64,000 bases of DNA from JAWSVE01 sp050789445 (GCA_050789445.1 JAILXR010000001.1:558001-622000); one strand, 5' to 3'. Numbered from the stretch's first letter, positions 52,860-62,571 are shown. Translations and numbers: made by a program. The notes: generated by a model from the sequence alone, not told the origin.

Positions 52860-52889
52860 TTTTGGAGCAGTGTTCCCACTGTTCCAAAA
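52860..52889 (+). terminator. Strong hairpin between operon genes
   Basis: TTTTGGAGCAGTG (52860-52872) and CACTGTTCCAAAA (52877-52889) with a 4-base loop, one G-T pair. It lies ten bases after the DUF8021 gene and about 170 before the monooxygenase. No T run follows, so it may set relative expression, stabilise the upstream mRNA or act as a weak terminator. Confidence 0.5.
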
Positions 52890-53056
52890 GCCACACCAAT
52901 AACTTATTTGTGTAACTAACAAACTAATTCATTTATCATTCGCGTTTCTGTTCGGAAACGCGTCATTTGTCAAAATGCATCATGCATTTTTCTTAGGCTT
53001 ATCCGAGTCAGTCTATTCATTACTAAATCCACATAAAAAAGATAAAGGTCTCGTTT

Positions 53057-54409
53057 ATGCAACAGCCTGTTCTTATAGCTGGTGCAGGGCCCGTTGGCCT
53101 CACTTTAGCGTTGTTACTCAATCGGCAGAGCATTCCAGTCAAAGTCTACGAATCGGTATCGGAAATCAAACCGCTCGGCGTAGGCATCAATCTTCTTCCT
53201 CATTCTGTTCGTGTATTGTTTGATCTTGGACTAAACGAAGCACTTGATGAAGTGGCAGTGAGAACCGGAGCCCTTCATTATTACAATCGACATGGACAGC
53301 CAATTTGGGCTGAGCCACGTGGGATTGAAGCTGGATATCAGTTTCCTCAATATTCTATTAATCGCGGCGACTTGCAGATGACGCTTTTTCGAGCAGTGCA
53401 AGAGGCGATTGGCGAAGAAAACGTCATTACCGGCCACAAATTAATTGACTGGGAAAATACTGACGACGGTATTCGAGCAACATTTTTATCTAAAAATGCA
53501 TCAGGTGGCGAAAGCCGTGTGGTTGAAGAGGGCGCTTGTCTTGTTGCGGCCGACGGCATTCATTCAACAGCGAGAAAAAAACTCTATCCCAATGAAGGCG
53601 ATCCAATTTACGGTGGACGAATTCTTTGGCGGGGCGTAACGCTGGCTGAACCATTTCTCGACGGCCGCACAATGTTTATGGCAGGCCATCAAGATTGTAA
53701 GTTTGTTGCTTATCCGATTACAAAAGTTCTCTCAAAAGATTCAACTCAAATTGAAAACTTTTCTCGTTCATCTGGTGATAAAGAGGGAAAAGCAATTATT
53801 AATTGGATTGCTGAACTTAGTGTGCCGGATTGGAAAAAAAGCGAACAAGATTGGAACAAAGAAGTCTCTATTGATATTTTCGCCGATCACTTTAAAGAGT
53901 GGGATTTCGGTTGGGTTGATGTGCCGAAAATAATTTCCGGCAGTGAGCATGTCTATGAATTCCCATTGTCGGATAGAAATCCATTGTCGAAATGGACTCA
54001 TGGGAATATGACTTTAATTGGTGATGCGGCACATCCTATGTATCCCATTGGTTCTAATGGTGCGTCACAAGGTATTTTAGATGCCGAAGCATTATCTATA
54101 CAGATAGAAAAATATAGCGTATCACCAAAAGCTATCGAAGCTTATGAGGAAGAAAGGCGTCCCGCAACGTCAAAAATTGTTTTGTTAAATCGTCAGAATG
54201 GCCCTGAGCAGGTTATGCAAATGGCCGAAGAAAGATCGCCTGAAGGTTTTAAAAATATACAAGATATTATTTCTCATGAAGAGTTAGAGAATATCGCGGC
54301 AAAATATAAGCAAACAGCTGGGTTTAGTGTTGATGCTGTGAATAGTGCAGCAAATAATAATGATGCACATAAAAAATCCGATAACAATACAACAAAAGTA
54401 GTTTCGTGA
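53057..54409 (+). CDS. FAD-dependent monooxygenase
   Basis: Cytosolic flavoprotein hydroxylase of 450 residues. It shows the dinucleotide-binding GAGPVGLTLALLL (about 8-20), the middle DG motif (VAADGIHSTARKKL, about 166-179) and GDAAHPMYPIGSNGASQG (about 326-343), which holds the FAD ribityl chain. This is the PhzS/salicylate-hydroxylase group of class A flavin monooxygenases, which hydroxylate aromatic acids using NAD(P)H and O2. The gene is followed after 27 bases by the DUF3237 gene. The hydroxylation target is unknown; the cluster suggests an aromatic ester. Confidence 0.85.
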   Translation: MQQPVLIAGAGPVGLTLALLLNRQSIPVKVYESVSEIKPLGVGINLLPHSVRVLFDLGLNEALDEVAVRTGALHYYNRHGQPIWAEPRGIEAGYQFPQYSINRGDLQMTLFRAVQEAIGEENVITGHKLIDWENTDDGIRATFLSKNASGGESRVVEEGACLVAADGIHSTARKKLYPNEGDPIYGGRILWRGVTLAEPFLDGRTMFMAGHQDCKFVAYPITKVLSKDSTQIENFSRSSGDKEGKAIINWIAELSVPDWKKSEQDWNKEVSIDIFADHFKEWDFGWVDVPKIISGSEHVYEFPLSDRNPLSKWTHGNMTLIGDAAHPMYPIGSNGASQGILDAEALSIQIEKYSVSPKAIEAYEEERRPATSKIVLLNRQNGPEQVMQMAEERSPEGFKNIQDIISHEELENIAAKYKQTAGFSVDAVNSAANNNDAHKKSDNNTTKVVS

Positions 54410-54436
54410 TTTGAAAACATTCAATGAGAGATTTTT

Positions 54437-54988
54437 ATGTTAAAGGTAATCAAGCAAAATTATTTGGCTTTGTTAGTCATATTACTTCCTATCAATAATG
54501 TATTAGCGGTTGAAAAAATTATGGATGAAAATGTTAAATCATTAACCACTCAATTTGTTATGGAATTGAAAGTAAATATCGGGAGTAGAGTTGTTGTGGG
54601 TGAAAGCGATAATGGAAAAAGGCAATATATCCCTATTACTGGAGGAGATTTTGTTGGGTCGCTAGTGGATGAAGCTAATATTTCCGGAGAAGTTTTGGCG
54701 GGGGGAGCCGATTGGCAGTTAATTCGTCCCGATGGTGTTTTGGAAGTTGATGCGCTTTATTCTATAAAAACTTCGGATGGAGCGATAATTGTTGTGCGTA
54801 ATCAGGGAATTATTTCGAGACCAGAAACAGTAGAAGGGAAACCCGGTTTGCCTTATGTTCGAACCGTGCCTACCTTTCATGCCCCTAAGGGGAAATACGA
54901 CTGGTTAAATAAGAGGGTATTTGTTGGAACGATTACTCCGGCTGCCGATGGATCTTTTGTCACTATTCGAGTCTTTGTCGTCAATTAA
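54437..54988 (+). CDS. Exported DUF3237 protein
   Basis: Protein of 183 residues. A signal peptide (about 1-24) precedes a DUF3237 domain: MELKVNIGSRVVVGESDNGKRQYIPITGGDFVGSLV, then GGADWQLIRPDGVLEVDALYSIKTSDGAIIVVRNQGI and PTFHAPKGKYDWLNKRVFVGT. DUF3237 proteins are often next to aromatic-degradation genes and are beta-barrels of unknown function. GAGAG lies six bases before the ATG. Confidence 0.85.
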   Translation: MLKVIKQNYLALLVILLPINNVLAVEKIMDENVKSLTTQFVMELKVNIGSRVVVGESDNGKRQYIPITGGDFVGSLVDEANISGEVLAGGADWQLIRPDGVLEVDALYSIKTSDGAIIVVRNQGIISRPETVEGKPGLPYVRTVPTFHAPKGKYDWLNKRVFVGTITPAADGSFVTIRVFVVN

Positions 54989-55048
54989 AGCTTATTTTTC
55001 GGCTGGTTTTACTTTTTTTATTTAGCCTTTTTTGTGAGTCAAATAATT

Positions 55049-56812
55049 ATGCGCAGTTCGAATTTTTTATTATTGCTCGCTTCTATTGTGTGTCTTTGCG
55101 TTTCATCGGCAGTTTTTTCTTCAGGGTTTGATAGTAATTCAGCCGCTAAAAAAGAGAAGAAGAACCTTGTTGCTCAGTGCTCTGCTTTTCTTTCTCGTAA
55201 AGAAAAGCAGAATTTTGGAAGTAAAAAAGTAAAGATTATTGATGCTGTTTGGAGTTTTAAAGAGGGTTCAACGAAGAAATCTTTATCGTATTCTCTACCT
55301 GAGCACTGTCTCGTGACCGGGAAAGTGAATGAGCGAGTAAGTAAGATAGACGGTGCAAGCTATAGTATTGATTTTGAAATGCGTTTACCAGTGGATTGGA
55401 ACCAGCGATTTTTGTTTCAAGCTAATGGGGGTAATGATGGTGCCGTTGTTCCAGCTTTAGGGTCGAGTTTGAATCATTCAATACCTGCACTAGCTAAAAA
55501 CTTTGCTGTGATTAGCAGTAACGCCGGCCACCAAAATCCTCGTACTTCATTAATCAGCGGCGCTAATTTCGGTGGTGATCCGGAGGCGCGCTTAGATTAT
55601 GGCTATAAAGCGAATCAGGTTTTAACGCCGATCGCGAAAGAATTAATTGAAATTTTTTACAAGAAGAAACCTGAGTACTCGTATTTTATGGGATGCTCGA
55701 ACGGTGGCCGACATGCCATGGTTGCTGCTAGCCGTTTATCAAAAGAATATGACGGATTTGTTGCTGGTAATCCTGGCTTTAATTTGCCAAAAGCTGCGAT
55801 TCAGCATGCTTGGGATATTCAGGCGCTGTCAGAAGTGAATGCTGATGTTGCTAAAGCACTGACTACTGAAGAGATGACATTTGTTGCAGATAAGGTCTTA
55901 GAGCGTTGTGATGACCTAGACGGTGTTTCTGATGGTTTGGTTAATGATATTGTCGCTTGTCAGAGCCACTTTGAATTACCAAAGCTAGCTTGTACTGACC
56001 AAACCGCGGCATCAGTGAATGAGAAAACTGCAGGTGCTAATAAAAAAGAAATGAGTTGTCTGGCAAATAACAAAATCACTGCGTTGAACAAAATCTTCTC
56101 TGGTCCTGTGAATAGCAAAGGCCAATCACTCTATTCTGACTGGGTTTTTGATGCGGGAATTAACGGAGCGGATTGGAGGCGATGGAAGGTACAAGGTCCA
56201 ATCGCAAATCTTCCGTTTATAGCGGCTCTTGGTTCAAGTTCTTTGGCAAAAATTTTTATGACGCCACTAAGAGACATCAGCCCATCTCCACCAACCTTGT
56301 TGGAATTTCTAAGATCTTTTGATTTTGATCAAGATGCGAACGCTATCCATTTTTCAGATGAGACCTTTACTGAAAGCGCAATGGAATTTATGACACCTCC
56401 AGATGCTGAGAAACTAACTTCATTATCTTCAAGCGGGAATAAGTTGATGGTGATTCACGGAGCCAGTGATGGAGTGTTTTCAGTCAAAGATACAATAAAT
56501 TGGTATCGAACACTCAATAAAAACCATCAGGGTAGGGCTAATCTTTTTACTCGTTTGTTTGTTGTACCTGGTATGAATCATTGCAGTGGTGGGCCGACTA
56601 CAGATCAGTTTGATGCATTATCTGTCATGATGGATTGGGCAGAGAAGGGCAATGCTCCCGATGAAATGGTAGCTTCAGTAAACGCTGAAAATACTGAATT
56701 ACCAAAGACGTGGTCTAAGGAGCGTACTCGAAAAGTGTGTTCTTTCCCTTCAGTTGCTCGATACAATCAAGGAGATGTAGAGACTGCTGAAAGTTTTGTG
56801 TGTACTGAGTAG
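55049..56812 (+). CDS. Tannase/feruloyl esterase-family enzyme
   Basis: Exported esterase of about 587 residues, of the tannase/feruloyl esterase family that releases phenolic acids from plant esters. After a signal peptide (about 1-25) it shows FQANGGNDG (oxyanion loop, about 124-132), YFMGCSNGGRHAM with the nucleophile Ser near 216, LDGVSDGLVNDIVACQ, which resembles the calcium-binding or lid segment, and the final MNHCSGG with the catalytic His. The start is uncertain between ATG 55049 and GTG 55034. It closes the six-gene run. The substrate may be a methoxycinnamate or other aromatic ester. Confidence 0.85.
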   Translation: MRSSNFLLLLASIVCLCVSSAVFSSGFDSNSAAKKEKKNLVAQCSAFLSRKEKQNFGSKKVKIIDAVWSFKEGSTKKSLSYSLPEHCLVTGKVNERVSKIDGASYSIDFEMRLPVDWNQRFLFQANGGNDGAVVPALGSSLNHSIPALAKNFAVISSNAGHQNPRTSLISGANFGGDPEARLDYGYKANQVLTPIAKELIEIFYKKKPEYSYFMGCSNGGRHAMVAASRLSKEYDGFVAGNPGFNLPKAAIQHAWDIQALSEVNADVAKALTTEEMTFVADKVLERCDDLDGVSDGLVNDIVACQSHFELPKLACTDQTAASVNEKTAGANKKEMSCLANNKITALNKIFSGPVNSKGQSLYSDWVFDAGINGADWRRWKVQGPIANLPFIAALGSSSLAKIFMTPLRDISPSPPTLLEFLRSFDFDQDANAIHFSDETFTESAMEFMTPPDAEKLTSLSSSGNKLMVIHGASDGVFSVKDTINWYRTLNKNHQGRANLFTRLFVVPGMNHCSGGPTTDQFDALSVMMDWAEKGNAPDEMVASVNAENTELPKTWSKERTRKVCSFPSVARYNQGDVETAESFVCTE

Positions 56813-57011
56813 CACTGGAGGATAGTTTCGAAGATTGTGGTCGGAGTGTAGAAATTTTTGCTCATTGCTGAGGCTAAATAACTCTGATAATTTACTTTTA
56901 GTTAAGCCTCTATCTTATTGTTTCTAAAGGCTATTCATTTTTCAATTAAATCATCGTTAAAAAAATGAATAGCTGTGTTTTCTAGAAGATTGCCCTAACT
57001 ATTTGAAATAA

Positions 57012-57791
57012 CTAAGGTTTCTTGAATAAAAAAGTAAAGCGGTCAGTTTTACCTGCAACGCCTTCTTTTCTCAATTCTAGTTCTAGTTTATCGCTTGGTT
57101 TGTAATGTAAATCACTGAAATCAACAAATTCAAAACCTGCTGCTTCAATTTCTTTAATCATTCTCACTGGGTCCATGCGACGGCCATTCTCGCTGTTCTT
57201 TGGCTCGTTATGACGACGGGTATGATCAATCACTCCATACAGCCCGCCTGGTTTTAAAGAATCGAAAGCGGCTTTGTTAATCGCGTTACGCCCACCTTCG
57301 GCAAAGTTATGAAGGTTCCGGAAAGTCAAAACCATATCTAGGTCTTTCACATCAAACTTCATGAAAGTGCCGTCAGATGGGCCGCCTTTTCTTACTAGGT
57401 CGGATTCAACTTTAACCACGCTGACTTTTTCAAAACCTGGCTCTTTTAACAGGCCTTCCTCAAGACGGGTAGTGCCGACGCCGACATAGAGTTTTCCTTC
57501 ATCCTTTAAGATTGGAGCAAGTATTTTCGTATACCAGCCGCCGCCGGGAACAAGTTCTAATACCCGCATATTGGGCTCTAGTTGAAAGAAGGCTAATGTT
57601 TCAGCTGGTTTTCTGTTTGCATCACGAGCCTTTTCTTCGGCTGAGCGTGTTGGGCTCTCAATGGCTTTTTTTGCAAGTGTGTTAAGTTCAGCAGCACTTG
57701 AAGCCATTGAAAAGAAGCCTGAAGAGAGAATGGCAGCACTTAAAGCTGCTATTTGAGTAAGGTGAAGAAATTTGTTTTGCTTGCTGATCAT
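57012..57791 (-). CDS. Exported class I methyltransferase-like protein
   Basis: Protein of 259 residues with an apparent signal peptide (about 1-33) and a class I SAM-methyltransferase core: MRVLELVPGGGWYTKILAPIL (about 73-93), then DMVLTFRNLHNF (about 146-157) and PGGLYGVIDHTRRH. Such predicted methyltransferases (COG4798-like) exist in several proteobacteria, but an extracytoplasmic SAM-dependent enzyme has no obvious cofactor supply. The fold may thus serve another reaction. It is convergent with the tannase-like gene and could be part of the same pathway, for example in methoxyl group handling. Confidence 0.75.
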   Translation of the reverse strand: MISKQNKFLHLTQIAALSAAILSSGFFSMASSAAELNTLAKKAIESPTRSAEEKARDANRKPAETLAFFQLEPNMRVLELVPGGGWYTKILAPILKDEGKLYVGVGTTRLEEGLLKEPGFEKVSVVKVESDLVRKGGPSDGTFMKFDVKDLDMVLTFRNLHNFAEGGRNAINKAAFDSLKPGGLYGVIDHTRRHNEPKNSENGRRMDPVRMIKEIEAAGFEFVDFSDLHYKPSDKLELELRKEGVAGKTDRFTFLFKKP

Positions 57792-58389
57792 ATGTTTTCC
57801 TTTTTAGTTTGAAAATTATTAGTAAGAAGTGGTCAAAGCAAAATTCTGGCGAATAAGGTCGAGCACCTAGTGCGGGCCTTTATAGAGCTGCTTGAGCCGG
57901 TTGTGACATGTTTGGTTACGGAATGTTCCTGATCTTGAAGAGTTTTTGGCAATATTCTTAAGTGTTATCGCGGTATAGCGCCGATTGTTTTGCTCCTAAA
58001 TGAGATTTGTCGAGGTTTTCTCCTATCTTGATTAGTCTTTACCCTATCTGAAGCGCGGACGCCTTTAGTTGAGGGCTACTTTTAGGGTAAAATGCGCGGC
58101 CTAGTAAATAGAGTCCAAATTATAAAAGGCTTGGGCGCTTTAGACATATTGATTCTAGAGATGCCGGTAGGTTAACGAGCGTTATATAAGAGAAGAAACA
58201 AGAAGATATTGCAGTACTAAATTATAAGTAACTAACAATAAAAAGTAATACCTCAGGAAAGCTCAGAAGCTTAATTCCAGTATCTGATAATCTATTCGAT
58301 AAGATGTGATTTCATGTCGAGAGAGCTCTGGCTTTGATGTAACTGAATTCATTATGGGTAAAACCCAATAGCGACGGAGAAATAAAACG
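57792..58389. other. Intergenic region upstream of the CoA ligase
   Basis: About 600 bases. It must hold divergent promoters for the methyltransferase and the ligase. I see no convincing box, repeat or small gene. Confidence 0.4.
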
Positions 58390-60108
58390 GTGGATAAACG
58401 TTATTTAGATTTTTGGCCAAAAAATTTATCGCGCGAAGCAGCGCTTCCCCAGACAAGTATTTGGGAAAATTTGGATATCACAAACCGTCGGTTTCCAGAT
58501 CGAACAGCGATTAAATTTTTTGGGAATGACATTTCATATTCTGAGTTACACAGCGATGTAGAAAAGTTAGCTGGTTGGTTGCAGAAAGTTGCTGGTGTTA
58601 AAAAGGGAGATTGTGTTCTCCTGTACCTTCAAAATAGCCCTCAGTTTGTCATTACTTATTACGCCATTCTTCGTGCAGATGCTGTAGTAATTCCTGTTAA
58701 TCCAATGAATCGTGAAGAAGAATTTCAGCACTATATTACAGACACGGATGCAACCGTGGCTATTTGTGCTTCAGAGCTTGCAACTTACGCTAAGAATGCC
58801 AGCGATAATTTGCCGAAAGATAAACAACTTAAACATATTCTTGTCGGAAATTACGCAGATTCACTTCCTAAAAATTATCCTCACCCAGAAGACGCTCCGC
58901 CACCTGTCATGCAACCATTACTGGTTGAAAATTACGACGTTCCTGCTGGTGCTGTTCGTTGGGAGGATGCTTTAAATGAAGATCATAAAGCAGGTCCTCA
59001 TACGGCAAAACCAGAAGATCTAGCGGTAATGCCATACACGTCTGGGACGACGGGTTTTCCAAAAGGATGTATGCATACTCATCAAACTGTTATGCATACG
59101 ATTTTAGTGGGTGCTTATTCAAATGGTTTAACGGCAGACGCTGTTTCACTTTCTGTTTTACCGCTATTTCACGTAACTGGTATGCAATACGGAATGAATG
59201 CAGCAATTTTTTCTGGTAGTACCGTTGTTATGTTGCCACGCTGGGATCGAGAAGTTGCTGGCAGTTATGTATCACGCTATAAAATTACACACTGGACTGC
59301 AATCCCAACAATGATCATTGATTTGTTCGGCAGTCCAAACATCGATAGTTTTGATTTAACTTCGTTACGTTATATTGGTGGTGGTGGTGCAGCAATGCCA
59401 GAAGCAGTTGCCAAAAAAGTACGTGATACTTTTGGTTTGGATTTCTTAGAGGGTTATGGTTTATCGGAAACGATTGCACCAACTCATACCAATCCAATGT
59501 ATCGTCCAAAACGCCAATGTTTGGGGTTGCCAACTTTTGGAACAGATGCCGCTATTATTGATCCTGCAACGCTTAAAGAAGTACCGCAAGGCGAAGTTGG
59601 TGAAATTATTGTGTCTGGTCCTCAGGTTATGTTGGGGTATTGGAGGAATGAAAAGGCCACCGAAGAAGCTTTCATGGAGTTCGATGGACGCAGATTTTTC
59701 CGTACTGGTGATTTAGGTAAAATGGACGAAGAAGGGTATTTCTTTATTACTGATCGATTGAAGCGAATGATTAATGCTTCTGGTTTTAAAGTATGGCCTG
59801 CTGAAGTTGAAGCACTACTTTATCATCATCCTGATGTTCAAGAAGCCTGCATTATTGGTAGTAAAGACCCTTACCGTGGTGAAACCGTTAAAGCCGTTAT
59901 TGTTTTGATGGAAAAATCAAAAGGCAACGTGACAGAAGAAGATATTGTTAGCTGGTCTAAAGAAAACATGGCTGCTTATAAAACTCCAAAACTTGTAGAG
60001 TTTGTTGATGCATTGCCAAAATCGGGTAGTGGAAAAGTGATGTGGCGAATACTTCAAGAAGAAGAGTATAAGCGCACTGAAAATACAAAGCACGGTGAAA
60101 GCGTGTAG
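58390..60108 (+). CDS. AMP-forming acyl-CoA ligase
   Basis: Cytosolic acyl-CoA ligase of 572 residues that joins a carboxylic acid to CoA via an acyl-AMP. Motifs: YTSGTTGFPKG (about 216-226, AMP-binding P-loop), GYGLSET (about 355-361), FFRTGDLGKMDEEGYFF (about 436-452), RLKRMINASGFKVWPAEVEA (hinge) and GSGKVMWRIL near the C-terminus with the catalytic Lys. The start is a GTG; a purine-rich GGAG lies about ten bases upstream. It resembles medium- or long-chain fatty-acid ligases and the aromatic-acid group. It stands apart from the esterase run but may activate its acid product. A terminator follows. Confidence 0.85.
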   Translation: MDKRYLDFWPKNLSREAALPQTSIWENLDITNRRFPDRTAIKFFGNDISYSELHSDVEKLAGWLQKVAGVKKGDCVLLYLQNSPQFVITYYAILRADAVVIPVNPMNREEEFQHYITDTDATVAICASELATYAKNASDNLPKDKQLKHILVGNYADSLPKNYPHPEDAPPPVMQPLLVENYDVPAGAVRWEDALNEDHKAGPHTAKPEDLAVMPYTSGTTGFPKGCMHTHQTVMHTILVGAYSNGLTADAVSLSVLPLFHVTGMQYGMNAAIFSGSTVVMLPRWDREVAGSYVSRYKITHWTAIPTMIIDLFGSPNIDSFDLTSLRYIGGGGAAMPEAVAKKVRDTFGLDFLEGYGLSETIAPTHTNPMYRPKRQCLGLPTFGTDAAIIDPATLKEVPQGEVGEIIVSGPQVMLGYWRNEKATEEAFMEFDGRRFFRTGDLGKMDEEGYFFITDRLKRMINASGFKVWPAEVEALLYHHPDVQEACIIGSKDPYRGETVKAVIVLMEKSKGNVTEEDIVSWSKENMAAYKTPKLVEFVDALPKSGSGKVMWRILQEEEYKRTENTKHGESV

Positions 60109-60149
60109 TTCAAAGCTGTTTTTTTTAAAAATTCACTCATTGTAAAAAT

Positions 60150-60181
60150 AAAAAAAGAGAAGCCAAGCTTCTCTTTTTTTA
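60150..60181 (+). terminator. Terminator of the CoA ligase gene
   Basis: AAAAAGAGAAGC and GCTTCTCTTTTT with a 3-base loop, followed by T run. It lies 45 bp after the stop codon. Confidence 0.85.
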
Positions 60182-60223
60182 TTTGAAGAGAACGTAAATA
60201 ATAAATGATATTTTTGCTAATGC

Positions 60224-60252
60224 TTGACAATGTTGAGCAGGCATTCTACATT
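60224..60252 (+). promoter_or_regulatory. Sigma70-type promoter for the cobalamin operon
   Basis: A perfect -35 TTGACA (60224-60229), a 17-base spacer and a -10-like TACATT (60247-60252) stand just before the cobalamin riboswitch. The transcript would begin about 60259, close to the riboswitch start. Confidence 0.75.
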
Positions 60253-60264
60253 GCGCGCTCTTGA

Positions 60265-60458
60265 AGAAGGTGCCAATTACTAAAGATTTTTTTAGCTGGA
60301 TTGGTTAAATGGGAAGCTGGTTCAATTCTAGCGCTGCCCCCGCAACGGTAAATGTTTTGTGTTCTTTAAACGATTCGCAAATCATAAGCCCGATACCAGC
60401 CTTGTTCAACGTTAACTGATGGAGCGGAGGGCTACCATCCAAGGCATTTTCTTTTTTG
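60265..60458 (+). ncRNA. Cobalamin riboswitch with terminator-like platform
   Basis: The RNA carries the conserved cobalamin aptamer: GGTGCC (60269), AAATGGGAAGC, then GCGCTGCCCCCGCAACGGTAA (split at 60331-60351) and the B12 box AGCCCGATACCAGCC (about 60387-60401). After it, GCCTTG (60399-60404) can pair with CAAGGC (60440-60445), followed by a T-rich run (60446-60458). That pairing would compete with the aptamer and terminate or expose the btuB leader depending on ligand. It is directly upstream of a btuB-like receptor gene. Confidence 0.9.
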
Positions 60459-60627
60459 TTTCTTTTATTTTTAATTTTTGGCTTCTTCATCAAAAGCGGA
60501 AAGCCATATATAAAACCAAAGAAACATTCAGTGATTCCCATTCGGGTTTGTCTTTGTCCTCCCTTGATTGTCTAGCCTCGTTGATGAGGTATTTATGTAT
60601 AAAGTCTGATTGGCTTTCGGGGTTTTC

Positions 60628-62514
60628 GTGAATAATTATTTTAAGTTTTCTATCTCTGCGTTTTTTAATGTCGCTTTAATTTTTCTTCTTTCACTTTTGA
60701 GTATCTCATTTGTTCAAGCTGAAGATGATAAATCGAATAAAATTGATGAAATCATTGTGGTTTCTTCGAAAATAGAACAACCTCTACGTGAGGTTGGTAC
60801 ATCTGTTTCTGTACTCACCGAAGCAGATATTGCTTTGATTGGGTCAAATTCTCTCGCAGATGTATTGCGAACAATACCTGCAGTGAATGTTTCTAATAAC
60901 GGTGGTGTGGGGAAAAAAACAACATTGCGGATGCGCGGTGAAGAAGGTTATCGAACCTTAGTCTTGATTGATGGCATGGATGTTTCTGATGTGTCTACGC
61001 CACAAACATCTGTTCAGATAGGTCAGGTTATGTCGAATGGTATCGGGCGTGTAGAGGTTTTACGTGGGCCACAAGGCATGATATATGGTGCCGACGCAGG
61101 TGGTGTAATAAATATATCTACAGCGCAGCTCAATGAAGGCTTTTCCGGAAGTGTTGGCGGAGAAGCGGGTCGTTACGGAACGCAACAATTATCGGGTCAA
61201 ATAGGTGTTGCTAATGAGTCTACGGATTTTTATTTATCGGCAGCTGATTATAAAACGGATGGTTTTAACGCGTCGACATCCGATTTGAATCCAGCAGATA
61301 AAGATGGTTATGACAATTCAACCTACCATGCGCGCTTAACTGTTAGCCCAGAAGATAAATGGCTGCTCAAGGCTGTAGTTAGAAAAACGTCTGGCGAAAA
61401 TCAGTATGATGATTGCAATAATGTGAGTAATGATTGCGCCTATCACTACGACCAATTTAATAAATTGATTGGTGTCGATTATGATAATGGCAGTTTTTCG
61501 CAAGAGCTGACTTTTCAAAAAAATGATATCTTAAGAGAAGAGTTTTCCGATGGTTCAGCCAGTTTTGATTTTACCAGTGAAGTTAACAAAGCTTCTTATG
61601 TTGCCAGTGTGGATGTTGTGGAACCGTTGACTATTTTGTTGGGAGCCGATTACAAAAAAGAAAGCTTCGAAAGTACATTTAATTTGCCAAAAGAGCGTGA
61701 ACAAATAGGTCTTTTGGCAGAATTTCAAACGGAATTTGTTGATCAGTTATATGTTAATCTTGGCGTGCGTCGCGATGACAATGACGATGTGGGTAAATTT
61801 ACCAGTTATCGATTAACTGCCGCTAAAGTGCTGTCGTTCGATGGTTTTGATTTGAAGTTTAAAGGTAGTGGAAGTACTGGGTTTAGAGCGCCAAGTTTGT
61901 ATGAAATTGCTTCAAACAATGGTCCTTTTGCTTCATCTCCTGCGACTGATAAACCGTTAAAAAAAGAAACAAGTAAAGGTTATGATGCAGGGGTGGAATT
62001 GTTTTTTACTCAGGGTTTGCATCTTGATGTCGTATATTTTGATCAGAAAACAGAAGATAAGATTTATTATGATAATCTAAGCTTCAGCGGTTACTTGCAA
62101 GATGATGGCTCTAGTCGCTCAAAAGGTATTGAAGCTGTCATTGAATTGCCAATCACGCAGTCTGTTACCCTGAATACAAATTACACTCGAAATATTGCTG
62201 AAGAAGCTGATGGCTCATTGAGAATTGGCCGCCCTAAAAGAGTGGGTAATGTACGATTGAGTGCTCAGCTATTCGGTGAGAAGCTCCTATTAAATGCGAG
62301 CTGGCGCTATTCGGGAAGTTTTGAAGGTTTTCGTGGTATTCCTGTCGATAGCTATCGAGTTGCTAATACCAGTGCTCATTTATATATCATCGATGGACTT
62401 GATATCTATTGTAGAATAGAAAATGTTTTTGATAATGATTATGTTGATGTGCCCGGGTATAACACGGTGGGTCGCTCGGGTTATCTTGGTGTGAAATATC
62501 ATTTTAACCGCTAA
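60628..62514 (+). CDS. btuB: TonB-dependent cobalamin receptor (BtuB-like)
   Basis: Outer-membrane receptor of about 628 residues. The start is GTG at 60628, giving a signal peptide ending near VQAE; a TTG at 60610 is less likely. A TonB box-like KIDEIIVVSSK follows. The plug domain contains LADVLRTIPAVNVSNNGGVGKKTTLRMRG and VEVLRGPQGMIYGADAGGVINI. The barrel ends with an aromatic-containing strand (YLGVKYHFNR). The upstream cobalamin riboswitch and downstream cobO and btuC support vitamin B12 or cobinamide uptake. Substrate choice is inferred from regulation. Confidence 0.85.
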   Translation: MNNYFKFSISAFFNVALIFLLSLLSISFVQAEDDKSNKIDEIIVVSSKIEQPLREVGTSVSVLTEADIALIGSNSLADVLRTIPAVNVSNNGGVGKKTTLRMRGEEGYRTLVLIDGMDVSDVSTPQTSVQIGQVMSNGIGRVEVLRGPQGMIYGADAGGVINISTAQLNEGFSGSVGGEAGRYGTQQLSGQIGVANESTDFYLSAADYKTDGFNASTSDLNPADKDGYDNSTYHARLTVSPEDKWLLKAVVRKTSGENQYDDCNNVSNDCAYHYDQFNKLIGVDYDNGSFSQELTFQKNDILREEFSDGSASFDFTSEVNKASYVASVDVVEPLTILLGADYKKESFESTFNLPKEREQIGLLAEFQTEFVDQLYVNLGVRRDDNDDVGKFTSYRLTAAKVLSFDGFDLKFKGSGSTGFRAPSLYEIASNNGPFASSPATDKPLKKETSKGYDAGVELFFTQGLHLDVVYFDQKTEDKIYYDNLSFSGYLQDDGSSRSKGIEAVIELPITQSVTLNTNYTRNIAEEADGSLRIGRPKRVGNVRLSAQLFGEKLLLNASWRYSGSFEGFRGIPVDSYRVANTSAHLYIIDGLDIYCRIENVFDNDYVDVPGYNTVGRSGYLGVKYHFNR

Positions 62515-62571
62515 CTTTTATTGATGTTTGTATTGATATTTTTATCATTGTTTTAATTGCTCGAGGATTGT

